Origin: Erythroxylum novogranatense | Taxonomy: Eukaryota > Streptophyta > Magnoliopsida > Malpighiales > Erythroxylaceae | Assembly (NCBI GenBank): GCA_029891385.1 | Contig: CM057235.1 | Span: 21,383,120 to 21,447,119, forward strand | Direction of reading: 5' to 3' | DNA: 64,000 nucleotides | In this document: positions 46,650-57,955 of the stretch, piece after piece | Layout: the number at the start of each line of letters is the position of its first letter | Position numbering within the stretch: the stretch's first letter is position 1 | Translations under genes and position numbers: made by a program | The notes under the pieces: generated by a model | What the model was told of the DNA's origin: nothing | The model's input: only the letters and a program-made list of their open reading frames with translations | Databases searched by the model: none

Positions 46650-46905
46650 TTAATCAGCCTCTTGTAAAATTATAGCACGACTTAATAGATTAACCAAGCA
46701 CTTATAATGTTCAATTCTTAGTTCTAAACCTACAATGTTAACCGTATGTTTGATAACTAATTGACCCTCTTCAATTAAACCAACATGGCTACAAGCATTC
46801 AATAACCAATATAACATCACTAGGCGGCACATCAACATGTTGCATCCTCCAGAAATAATCAAGAACATCCTTTGCCTGGCCATGCATTGTAAGGTTTAAA
46901 GGTTC
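46650..46905 (-). pseudogene. PPR-protein gene fragment, frameshifted
   Basis: The minus strand encodes MHGQAKDVLDYFWRMQ near 46820-46887 and, in another frame, LLNACSHVGLIEEGQ and IEHYKCLVNLLSRAIILQEA (46650-46800). These are C-terminal repeats of PLS-class pentatricopeptide proteins, which bind organellar RNA in mitochondria or plastids. The usual phrase at the second site has GCMVDLLGRAG; here key small residues have changed. One frameshift lies near 46818. Only about two repeats out of more than ten remain, so it is a relic, standing directly upstream of the hAT remnant on the same strand. Confidence 0.78.
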
Positions 46906-47824
46906 AATCGGTATAAAACTACTATAAAAACGGTATATAATAAATATGAAGTAAAAAATTTAAATTAATCAACCTTTCAGTTCTGTTTAATTTACTTTAA
47001 TAAATAATAATTCTTATTGTTAAAAATAAATAAAATTTTTAATTAATTAGTTAATTTTAGTAATTTTCTTTTTTAATAATAAGATCATGAACATAATATG
47101 TAAATATTAAATTTTAAAGAGGTAAATAATTTCATTATAATTTTATATTCATGATTTAATATTCCTAAAAGTCTTAGTTTGATATATAAAATTTAAATTG
47201 TGTCTATATAACTTATCTATTAATCCATAAGTTTTTTAGTATCATATTTTTGTGATAAATATATATATAATTTATTCATGTTTTAAGCCATTCATAATTT
47301 TCCTTTTTTCTCGTGTCTTTGAAAAAAAAATAATCGGTAATTGTTAATCAAATCCCATAAGATGTATCTTGTTTTTCTTAATGTATACCTGACTTTCAAG
47401 AACAATTATTTCACTTGTAGACTGTTGTTGTCATCTATTTCTGTGCTTCTAGATTTGTTTCTTCCATCATCGTCTTTCTCCATTCTTGTAGCCATAAATA
47501 CTTGAATTGAGCCACACTCATGCCTCTTTGGGGAGGATGTTTCTAGTGAGGTGGGCATTTGTTGGGTTTTCTTTCTGGGGTACCATTATTTACAGGTCTA
47601 GGTTGATCAAAGGATTCGATTTTAGCGGGTTCTTAGAGAAGAATAGAAATGGGTGCAGTCATTGAAAAAAGTTAAGAGAAAACAAACAAACCACTAGTGT
47701 TTGTAACCTAGGACAAGAGAGAGGTGAAGGAGATGGTATAATGATATTGGTAAAGGCCTTCTCAAGTTTTCATGAGAAAGAGAAATGACAAAAGAATGGC
47801 TAAAGGAGAGGCGCGAGTTAAAAT
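46906..47824. other. AT-rich gap without recognisable gene
   Basis: The left part (46906-47330) is A/T-rich with homopolymer runs. The right part (47450-47820) is more mixed but gives no family phrase in any frame. I see no RNA gene. Confidence 0.55.
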
Positions 47825-49100
47825 TGTTGGAATCTAATCATGATCGAATCATAGGGTAGTGGAAAATATTTTTTTTTACAAATTTCGATCGAATCCTAAT
47901 AATGGATTAACTAAAATAAAACCAAATATGAATAACAAGAAATAGAACTTATTCGTGTTCCAGTTGAAAATCCTTTGAAACTTTTTTCGATTTGTAAACT
48001 GTGAGCTATTCAAACGTCCAACCTTTAATGGTATCCACAGAGTAATTTTTCAAGATCCTTTTGAGAGGAAGACAGAACTGCTAGCTTAGCAAATGTTCTT
48101 CCTATTTATAGAAAATGATTAGGATTTCTAATTTTTATTAAAATTAAATTCTTTAATTATAATTAAAATCAAATTCTAATTAATTTAATTTTAATAAAAT
48201 CAAATATCTCATATTTGATCCCTAAAGTTTCTCAAACTTTATAATTATATCCATCTTGATTAAATTGATTTTTCTACAAATTGCTCTTTGATGTGTGACC
48301 CATTAGGTTACTAATATATTGACAATGATTCTAAATTATAATTCTAATTCACAATTAGAATCAGTGTTGGACCCCGAACTTTGAGTGAAAATTAGAAATA
48401 TGAAAATGAAAGTAAATGAGTGTTTTTGTATATAATTTGTGTTATAGATGATTTTGATATTGGAATGTGAATTATGCATGGTTGATGAGTTGAGAAACCT
48501 TAAGCATGAACCATGGTTATATATGAAAGATATTAGGAAAAAGCAAGAGAAGAACTTGGTGAATGACAAGATACTATTGAATGTAAGAAATCATATAAAT
48601 TGAGGTTAAGTTTTGGATAAATTCCAATGGCAAATTTGAATTGTTTGAATGAGGTTATAATAGAAGAAGTGAGGTTGGGATGAATGTTAAGTTTTGCATG
48701 AGGATAAAAATGTGTATGCTAATTCAAGGGAAATTCGGGAATAATTGAAATAGAATTGGCCAAAGTTGCCTTCTTCGAAGTTGTAGCTTGTTCTTTTACC
48801 TTTCCATCAATACCAAGTATGTAAGTTTTTGAGTTTGGAGTTAAGACTTATGATTGATACAAGTTATGATGTTGCATAAGATTTGTGTTTGTGATAGCTT
48901 TGATGTATGTTTGAAATTTGAGGTTTTGATGAACCAATTAAGTTAAGATTTGAGAAGTTGTGAATTAAATTTGTTGTTTAGATTGTTATGAAGTGTTTAG
49001 GCATTTGAATAAGTGAATTAGTGAAGATTATAGGTGTATATGATGTTAGACTGGTTGTAGGAAGCTTTGGAAATGGTTTGGAGGGGTTTTGGGAAGCCAT

Positions 49101-49276
49101 GTCCGTTAAATAGACATGGAAGTCCATTTAGCGGACCTTCTTAGGTCAAAAGGACCCCTTGTTTTGCTCATGTCCATTAGACGAACATGGATGTCCATTT
49201 AACAGACTTTCTCGAACGAAATGGTGCTTCCAAGGCCATGAATGTTCGTTAAACGGAGCATGTCCGTTAAACGGAC
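49101..49276 (+). repeat. Cluster of six 15-bp palindrome-type words in LTR-B
   Basis: Copies close to GTCCGTTAAACGGAC start at 49101, 49122, 49172, 49193, 49244 and 49262; the last is a perfect inverted repeat around TTAA-type centre, others have one to three changes. The same perfect word occurs in LTR A1 at 11676-11690 with a near copy at 11697. Confidence 0.8.
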
Positions 49277-50477
49277 ATTCACGGGTCAGCTTTTGTAAAT
49301 TGCGATTTTTGACACTTCTAAAGGCCGAATCTGATTTTGTGGTCTTCATGAAAGTTTTAGATATAGACGTCTACTTTCTAATGGTCTAAGAACAAAATCA
49401 ATCCGAAATCTATATTAAACGTTATGGCAATTGCGCCAAGAGAGGTACAAAATGATTATGGACAGAAACATGTTGAATTCTTTTGTCCATAACTTCCCCA
49501 TATGACCTGTAATTGAAGTGATTCTTGAAGCGATAGATTCCTAAAAGATATATCTATCTCTACATAAAAATTTGTATCATTTGCAGTTAAATCGAGAGAG
49601 TTTGCACTCCCGTATTATGATAATCGGAACGATTTGTTCCTTCTGATTTTGTTACATTCCTTTCTCATCCGACCTTGTCCAATCTTTGGTTTATATCTTT
49701 TCCGTACGACATCCGATTGACTTGGTTTTCAAAGATTTGGATTCCTAAGATATCCCTCTATCTTTCCATGGATAGTTATGAATTTTAGAGATTTAATTGA
49801 GGAAGATTGATTGAATCAAAGTGAGTTAGATAAATTTTTGAACATGGTTCAGTCTTTTGCAAAATTCGGGATCTGTGGAGATCCAATTGAATTGTTTTCT
49901 TGAGGAAAAATAAAATTGAGACATGGGGCTACAAATCATATGAAGGAATTAAATTTCAATTTAGTCCCTAAGACTTTCAATTTCTGAATTGAAGTTCAGA
50001 TTAGTGTTCAGTCTTAGATTAGAAACATCTAAAAGTATTTTGGCCATAACGTTTGTTCTTGTTATCAAAATGAGGTGATTCTTGATTTAGATTAAACTAG
50101 AGAAATAGGGCTACAATTGTTATGAAGAAATCGAGTTTCAATTTACTCTTTAAGAATGTCAATTTTTGGATGGAAATAAAGTGCTGGGAAATGTTTTAAC
50201 ATATGAATAACCCGAAATGTTTGGAGTATAACTTTTTACATAGTGCACCAAATTAAATAATTTTGGTGGCATTATGAAATTAAGACAATAAGGACCATTT
50301 CTCTAGAAGGGAGTTTTGGCAAATTCCTTCAATTTGATTGTGAGAAAATTGTCCTAAAGTAGCATGAATTAAAATGAATGTTAGGGGCAATTTTGCAAGA
50401 ACAGATAAGGACTTAAGGTTTTAGGCTTAAATGGAGGGGCATAAGGGTCATTTGCCATTCATTTAATGACATGGAAA

Positions 50478-50725
50478 TATAAATAGAGGGGTTGTCGTTT
50501 GGAATAGAAGCAAGGCACAAATTTGAGTGAAAGAAAGGAATGAGAGAAAAGAGAAAGGTGAAGGTTTCGGTGGGGTGAAGGAGAAAGAAGAAGATGATGC
50601 TAGGGTTCAGATTTTTAGGGTTTCAAGCTCGATTTTTTTATGATTCAAAGGGAAAAAGGTGGAGGATGAAGAAAGCTTCCTTCCAAGCTAGGGCAAATTC
50701 GAAAATGAGGAAGATTAAGGTAAGA
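50478..50725 (+). promoter_or_regulatory. TATA-like box and donor-like site in LTR-B
   Basis: TATAAATAG at 50478-50486 is a good plant TATA match, followed by a purine-rich stretch and AAG/GTAAGA at 50720. Predicted only. Confidence 0.5.
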
Positions 50726-53116
50726 GATGAGTTTTGATCTTTGAGTTTTTGATGAGATTTTGGTTTATTTGGTTTAAGATTGGTATGGGTTTGTGGATTC
50801 CCAAGTCAATTTTGGAGAATACATAGTTTAATTGGATCAATTTTGGATGTTTATGATTTAGGGTTTTGTCTTGGATAAGGAAAACTAAAGAAAGGATTGG
50901 AGAAATTGAAGGTCTAATCAAGCTCCAAGCATGGATATGAGGTGGGTAATGTGTTTATACTTCGAATTATAAGCTCATTATACGTTTTGGAAAAATCAAG
51001 AAAGTAAACATGTTTATAAGCTATTGTTTTTCAAATGATTGAATCAATTGATTTTGGGATGATTTATGAATTGTTGTATTCATTGTTTTCTGAATGATTT
51101 AAAAAATTTCTACACTTGTTTCGGATAATTTTCATAAAGGATTTGAATTGTTTATTCAATGGATTTTGAATGATTTGATAAAGTTGAAATACTCGTTTGA
51201 GTTCAGTATGTTTACTTGATTGAAAATTTAATATGTGAACTAGTGTGACATGATGGTTGAATGTTTTTTAAATGTTATAAAGTGTGCATTCTTTGTTTGG
51301 GAAAATTGAGAATTGTTATGTGAGTTTTGGTTGTTGAATTGTGTGAATTGTGAAATGATGCTAGAAATGCACATGATATATGTCATGCTCATGAAATCAA
51401 GTTTTCAAGAATGTGCCATTTGGGCAAAATATTTTCAGTGCATGAATTACATGTTATGTGGGTTTGTGGTAGTCCCTCAAGAACCGTCACGTACACGTTG
51501 ACCCAAGAATAGGCTTCTCCTGCCTGCCCGTTAGTGGCATGGAGCTCTTTCAAGGACTCCCTCAAGTTTACGGCTACACAGGACCATTATATGAGAATGT
51601 GTAGTACGTCATGAATATGGACCTACCCTAACCATTATGATGTGTTATGTGTTTTGATTTTGTTTGTAATGTGATGCATTCATGTCTTTGAAATTGTTCA
51701 TGATTTGTGAAAAGAAAATTTGAGATTTTCGAGAAATAAGAAAGTGAGATTTTTCAACTGTGACAGTTTTGAAAATTGTGGAAATTGTGTATAAATGTTT
51801 TGAAAAGTTTATGATGAAATTTCTATTGTGAAATCCTTTATAAGATGGAAAAGGTTTTGAGAAATGGCTTTTGCTTATTATTCGACTTATAAACATGTTA
51901 TCCACGAGCTATCAACTCACCCCCCCCCCCCCTTTCATCCCCATCTCCAGGTATTCGAGCAGGAGATCGGATGAAAGAGTGTCAAGATATTTTTGTTCGT
52001 TTTTGCATAGCAAGTATTTTGTGAAAAGTTGGATTTTTAGTATTGTTATTGGATATGGCTTGAATTGCCATAAATGTATTCCAAGCTTTTACTTCGAGAT
52101 GTATGAGAAGTACAAAATTATGTATAATTGAGTATGATGTATACGGTGTATATGAATTATGAATTGATGTAGGGAATTGAGTTATAAATTTGCGTATGGT
52201 CATGGAATATGAATTGTGATTGTATATGAATGTGTTCGGGTTGTGTTTGGATTGAATTGGAAATTTGTATATTGAGTTAAGATGAATGGGAATTACATAT
52301 GATGTATGAATGTGATTTGTATGTTGAATTGAGAAATGAATGTGAATTGGATATGGATAATGTGATTAGGATTGAGTATGAATTCCGGATAGGAGGTCCG
52401 AGGAGTTGTGTGATTTGATTGAGCTAGTTTATAGAAGTGAGCTTTAAGCTTTTTGTAGGTTTTTGGGTTTTAAAAATATAGCCGTTATGTTGTTCGTTTT
52501 TCGATAAAAATTGGTTGTATGGCAAAGATAGAATAAGCATAAGATTTTTGTTAAAGATGATATCGAGATATGCATAATTAAGAGAAATCAAGTAATTTGA
52601 GTTTGATTAAGGATGAATTTTCCAAAGGAGAAATTACATTGCTTTGATTAGTATGAGATTTGAAAAGATGCATAAGATGAGAAAGAAAGAAAAAAAATTA
52701 TACCAGATTAGATTGGTAATGTCTAAGGTTTCCAACGTGATAAGTTTTCTAAATTACATGCTTCGGATGTCGGATCCGTTTTGATTTATTTCAGTTCGAA
52801 TTGATCCGTTTGTTTTGCTTTTGTTTTCGATTCCATTAAGAATCCGATTTCTATTCGCCTCATTTTTGTTCGCTTTCGGATATGTATTCGCTTTTGATTC
52901 CGATAAGTCTTTGTTGCGCTTTTGATGTAACTTTGTTTCTGCTTATGTTTTATCCGATTCGATTCGCATTCGACTCTTTCAAATTTGATTTGCATTTTGT
53001 CCGTTTTGTTTCGCTTTGTGATCAATCGTTTGCTTCGTTCCGCCTCTTTGTTATTCGTTTAGTTTTTTCGTACTTCCGGTTGGGGTTCGGTCTCGAGATC
53101 GGGTCCCAACAATCAG

Positions 53117-54055
53117 ATAAATTAAAACTCCTTTTAATTTATCTTTAATTCTCCAATTAAATAATTTATAATCATAAATCAAGATTGACATCTAACAATA
53201 TGTTATGACTACCCAAATATTAGGAATGTCAAAGTGGTTGACTTAACCTATCCATGCATGGTTATGATGTATAATTTGATTCTTTCATCATCCAATGTTC
53301 CAATTGGATAGAGTATAGATACAATGTCTACTTTTTTCATCCAATCATATTCGTTCTTGCTAACTAGTATTTGATTTATAATTAAAATTTGAAAACGTCT
53401 TTTCAAATGTGAATTCACTCTGGTCAGAGAATTCCATAAATCATTACTAATCAAGAACAATAGAACATTCTCTTTAATTACTTTAGAGTGATGAATCCTT
53501 TATTGACTTACTCAACTATCTCTGTATGGTTTATATTGCATCAAAGTACTACTAACTGAATTATCCTATGACAATTCATAAGTAGCATCAAAACACAATA
53601 ATTCCCACATGATATAGTTTGGTAATCTCAAGTCAAAGAATCAATTGGACAACAATTATTATAAGCAAATCCACAAACACATAAGTGATATTCCATTTAG
53701 GATTCTCATACTTGGGTCAGTTCAGTGACTTATTCTCTAATAATCACCTACACATTAGTTTAAGTATCTCTATACTTTAATTTATGAGATCAATTACTTT
53801 CTTCAAAAGAAAGAAACATAATGTGTGCTAATTTTACCATTACAACAATATCCTGTGATGAAACTGCAAGTAGGAACATTTAGGAACAATATGTAAATGT
53901 AAATATGAATTCCAAATCATTTGGTGTTTACTGCCATATGTTTAATTAAGGTCATTTCCCCCTTAAGAGTCTTCTAACCTAATGGTCTACCATTTGCTAC
54001 ATCCACTAAACTCCTATCCATAGGTAATAATCCTTTATAAAATTATTGGATAAGC
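53117..54055. other. Non-coding AT-rich sequence
   Basis: About 0.9 kb with no protein phrase, probably the right part of the older LTR-like sequence into which LTR-B inserted. Confidence 0.45.
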
Positions 54056-54595
54056 TTACTCCTTCGTGACTAGAAGGTCATGAATTCGAGTCACGAAAAT
54101 AGCCTTTTTGTAAAATACAAAGGGAATGTTGTGTACAATTGATGACCCTCCTTTGACTCTCATAAAATAGGGAGCCTTGTTCATTGGGGTAGCCCTCTTT
54201 TTTAATAAGTATTGGATAAGCATTTTCCTCGTGATATTATGATGGGGGAAGTTGGCACTAACTTCTTGAAGTGTTCCTAATACTTGGAAAAGGATTTTCC
54301 TTAGTGTTGCTTTATCCCACAAATTCCCTACCTTATGCTTATTGTCTTTAATGTTGGAAAGTACATCTCCAAAAAGAACCTTTTCATTTTCATCCATATG
54401 ATAACACTCCCAATAAAAAATTAAAAATTCAATCTTTTGTCGATCCTTTAGTGAAAGTGAAAAAGCTCTCAACATGATTTGCACTTCTGTCAGCCCTAGA
54501 AGTTTCATACTAAGACAAACCACACCAAGCTCCTTGAGATGCTCACGAGCATCCTCATCTATAAGACAATGAAAATTGGAAAAAATATGTTTCAA
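54056..54595 (-). pseudogene. Retrotransposon gag fragment (gypsy type), decayed
   Basis: An open minus-strand frame of 179 codons. Residues 10-60 read DEDAREHLKELGVVCLSMKL and LTEVQIMLRAFSLSLKDR, which follows the Retrotrans_gag pattern of Athila/Tat-type gypsy elements (a hydrophobic EDP..HL start and a LR.FPFSL-KD core). After an unrelated insertion of some 60 residues it returns with SANFPHHNITRKMLIQYLL, matching the later CPHH.I....LIQYFY part of the same Gag. The middle part is rearranged and no knuckle, protease or pol follows, so it is a captured or truncated relic even though the frame is open. Confidence 0.65.
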
Positions 54596-54620
54596 TCCAA
54601 ACTTTAGCTCAAAAGTAATA

Positions 54621-55190
54621 TGTTAAGCAAAATTTAGAAAAGTAATGCATAAAGGCCTTTGAGTCAAGTATAAGGCAGCCAACTCTTTTAGAGTTCTTAG
54701 ATTGGTTATAGCTTTTTCTAAATTGATTGTTTGCTCTATTTATGAAGTTGTTATGTTTTCCTTATACAACCTTTGTAATGTCCTTTTAATATCTGGATCA
54801 AATTGTATAGGTCATAAAAAGGAGATCGAGTCACTATCATATATAAACACTAACAATATATATATATATCCATTTAGTTTTTACAGTTGTTTCTTGATCT
54901 TTTTATGTTAAGCAAAATTTAGAAAAGTAATGCATAAAGGCCTTTGAGTCAAGTGTAAGGCAGCCAACTCTTTTACAATTCTTAGATTGGTTATAGCTTC
55001 TTCTAAATTGATTATTTGCTCTATTTATGGAGTTGTTATATTTTCCTTATACAACCTTTGTAATGTCCTTTTAATATTAGGATCAAATTGTATAGGGTCA
55101 TAAAAAGGAGATCGAGTCACTATCATATATAAACACTAACAAACATAAAAAGATCAAGAAACAACTGCAAAAACTAATTGAAACATATAT
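54621..55190. repeat. Direct duplication with flanking inverted arms
   Basis: A 285-bp segment (54621-54905) is followed directly by a second copy (54906-55141) with about 20 differences. The end of the first copy (54858-54909, containing AGTTGTTTCTTGATCTTTTT) reappears inverted at 55142-55190, so the second copy is enclosed by 50-bp inverted arms ending in (TA)n runs. The (TA)n runs include a perfect alternating palindrome at 55187-55215. Confidence 0.8.
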
Positions 55191-55215
55191 ATGTATATAT
55201 ATATACATATATATA

Positions 55216-55880
55216 ATGAAAACTAAATCACTTCACTCCTCTGTAAAGATGTCAAAATTCTAGTCAATATGTCAAATATGTTAAAAATAATACCTAACTC
55301 TACACAACTAACTTTGTAGTAATGGTAAGAAAGGATCATATTTATAGAGAGTATGTGTTTAACTTTTGTGATGAATAAACCAATTCTTTAGATTAGGGCT
55401 CTTGATTAAATTCAATTAGTAAAATAAAATAAAACTAAAATATTAAAGACAAATTAAATCAAACAATACAAAATTGATAGAATTAATCGGTGGATTTCAA
55501 ATCCAGTTCCCATTTTAATCTCGGCCTTGATATGTATATGTATAATCAATCATTATGTTGTTCTTGTACCTCTCTTTGAAATGATTAATTGTAGATTAAT
55601 AACAAACTCTATTAATCCTAGTTTTCCCTTAGGTTATATCTATGTTATCCCTAATGACGCTCGACCATTAGTTTACCATAAGTGAATCAAATGTATAATG
55701 ATTTTGTATTGCAATCTAGATTCCAGCAATAAATCCATACATGAATAATCTAATAGGCCCAAATAAATTGTTAATAAATAAATCCACAAAATTAAATACA
55801 AAATAATATATTCAATCCTAAAATAGAGTTAAGAACAACATCATTAGATTAATCAATGTTTGAACATGTGTTGTCAGCCC
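55216..55880. other. AT-rich gap without recognisable gene
   Basis: No protein phrase or RNA gene is visible. It ends at the five bases CAATA (55881-55885), the candidate left target duplication of the gypsy element, which cannot be checked because the right end is outside the window. Confidence 0.5.
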
Positions 55881-56290
55881 CAATATGTAGCGCCCCCTTA
55901 CCGCAGGGTACCCACCGGGACACCTGGAGGTCATTCCGGCACATATCCTATGATGAGGGCGCGCTACGATCGATCACTACATTCCCTTCAAATAGCATGG
56001 TAACATAATTCACTTATAGAGCATCATAAGAAGATCACAATATTTTAAAATCAACTTTTTCCTCATTACATTTCACAAAATCGAAGTCTACATTGTCTTT
56101 CAACATTATCCATATGTACATCATCAGAAACCTAAGACAATAGTGATGCGTGAATGAGGAAAGTGTATCAAAGTTATCTAAACCACCCAAAAGAGTCCCA
56201 GCTGACCGACCTTTGAGCCATGACCTCTATCTCCAACCGCAATCTACTCGGATAGTAGAGCCTCTTTAGCAGCTAGAGTTGTCTCTTGGT

Positions 56291-56358
56291 CCTGAAAAGA
56301 CAACGTTGCAGTTTTGGTGAGTTTTGCGAACTCAATGAGGTAACCATCATCGATGGTT
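56291..56358 (-). promoter_or_regulatory. Conserved hairpin pair and acceptor-like site in gypsy LTR
   Basis: On the sense strand AACCATC-GAT-GATGGTT (56358-56342), TGAGTT-CGCAA-AACTCA (56334-56318), then GTCTTTTCAG/GACC with AG at 56293-56292. Here the word before the acceptor has changed but the pyrimidine run and CAG/GA remain. Confidence 0.5.
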
Positions 56359-56602
56359 CACTCAATTCATGCATCACATCATCGCACATAACACAATATT
56401 CACTTCATTGCATATTCACAAGGTATCACATTGTTCATACAAAATACACATAAATTATAATTAGTAATGCACGTGAGACTCACTTTCATTTATTATTGTC
56501 GTTATGACCAAGTGCCTTTTTTCAGCTCATCTCTTCATGGATGTTGAGCTTTGTCGTATAACGTCTCGTATCCCTTAGTGAATATCGGGGACAGTCGCAC
56601 TC

Positions 56603-56640
56603 GAGCCCAAGGCTCTACTCACATTCTGAGCTTTAAGCTC
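56603..56640 (-). repeat. Hairpin pair GAGCC-CAA-GGCTC and GAGCT-TTA-AGCTC
   Basis: Two five-bp-stem, three-nt-loop hairpins at 56603-56615 and 56628-56640; the fifth pair differs between them (C-G against T-A), so both remain fully paired. Confidence 0.7.
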
Positions 56641-56919
56641 TTTATCCTGGCAACTCTAGTCATATCTTCTTTTATCTTTCATGCATTCATGTAATGAATG
56701 TTTCACATAACATAACCTCAGTCAATCATATGGATGCACATTCACATTTAGTTCACATTCATCATAGGACCTTAGTCCGGCATTCAGCAGAAATGTTGAG
56801 CACACTTACGCATTCATAGGCACATTCACTATTTTCACAATTGGGAACACTTAAAAAACTCATTCAAACCATATTCTAAAGCAAACAATTAATTGAGTGA
56901 GACCGTCTAGGTTACTCAC

Positions 56920-56987
56920 AGGTTGCTCCCGAAGCTAATGCCTGGAAGTTCCGGCAACGTCTGAAAGTGGACGTTCCCGTTGCTCCT
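56920..56987 (-). other. Exon-like block in gypsy LTR (68 nt)
   Basis: Sense-strand acceptor-like TTTGTTATAG before AGGAGC at 56987 and donor-like GTGAGTAACCTAGACGG from 56919. Shares GGAACGTC, CAGACGTTGCCGGA and ACTTCCAGGCA with blocks in A1, LTR 2 or LTR 3. Confidence 0.5.
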
Positions 56988-57728
56988 CTATAACAAATAG
57001 CATACACGATATCACAATTTGCACCATTAAAATATTCAATAATGCACATGTATGAAATGAATTATATACAATGCATGTTCATGATAAGTCTCGGGTATCG
57101 CTCCTTAATACTTCTCAACACTATCCCCATACCAAATTCATTTGTCACTGGCTTACTTTCAGACTTTCAGAAACACCCTTTCGGGTTTACTGTGCACATT
57201 CAATCAGGAGGAAAAACTTATGAAATTTGTGCTCACTCTCTTCTATAAAAGTGTTCCTATATCTTTCATTTTTCCATTGACACCAATTTCACTCAATTTG
57301 GTTCAGTAATTTGGAAGATATGCCTCAAACATTTTAGGACTGTTCCTCTCCAAAATAGTGTACTATACCTGAATTCCATCTAGAAATTGAACACCTTAGA
57401 GACTGGATAAAGATTCAGAGTCTTCATATTATTTGTATATATATTACTCTAGTTTACTACAAATCAAGAATCACCTCAATTCGAATCCTACAGACCAAGA
57501 TATCATTGAAATACTGAAACATGTTCAGTAAAATATATAGTTCATGCTCTTTCCACCGATACTCTTACTTTGATTCAATCAATAATTTTCAATTTAATAC
57601 CAAAACCATAAATTTTTTTGGAGGAATAAATAAATGTGTTAGTAATCCAATGCTTCAAAAATCAGGTCATTTGGAGGTCTATAGAAGAAGTTATGACCAA
57701 AAGAGTCCAGTCTGTTTTTGCTTTCGTC

Positions 57729-57955
57729 ATAGTTCTATCGTCTCATTTCCATCGTCTCACTTCTATCGTCTGGTTTTTGCGTCTGCTTTTTATCATCTAC
57801 TTTTTTTTCCGTATACTTTTCATTGTCTAATTTTTTTCCGTCTGCTTTTTATCGTCTACTTTTTTCTGTCTGCTTTTTGCGTCTGCTTTTTATCGTTTAC
57901 TTTTTTTCGTCTGCTTTTCATCGTCTACTTTTTTTCGTCTGCTTTTTGCGTCTAT
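57729..57955 (-). repeat. About 15-bp minisatellite in gypsy LTR
   Basis: Imperfect copies of a TTTTTATCGTCTAC / TTTTTGCGTCTGC unit run for some 225 bp on the plus strand. The open frames across it are a consequence of the repeat, not genes. Confidence 0.8.

Larger units (their letters stand above)
48365..53111 (+). mobile_element. Solo LTR-B (gypsy-like, separate family)
   Basis: A 4747-bp unit that begins TGTTGGACCCCGAAC and ends GATCGGGTCCCAACA, with exact duplication ATCAG on both sides (48360-48364, 53112-53116). There is no internal region or coding sequence. Sense is taken as plus from the TATA-like TATAAATAG (50478), GA-rich leader and donor-like AAG/GTAAGA (50720), as in the family A LTR. 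A run of 13 C followed by a pyrimidine-rich CATCTCCAG/G (51920-51951) stands where the other LTRs have their acceptor-like site. Family assignment to gypsy is by analogy only. Confidence 0.85.
47825..53950. mobile_element. Possible old LTR-like sequence split by LTR-B
   Basis: The sequence starting TGTTGGAATC at 47825 and the flanks of LTR-B (48300-48364, 53117-53950) look like LTR or non-autonomous retroelement DNA: TG start, CAAGATCC and CTATTTATAG leader-like words, long non-coding AT-rich body. I could not find the matching end or a target duplication, so the boundaries and class are tentative. Confidence 0.3.

Noticed and set aside
14773..53116. Shared target duplication ATCAG of LTR 3 and LTR-B as a sign of site-specific insertion
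   Set aside because: Two equal 5-bp words among several insertions can occur by chance, and the other duplications differ.
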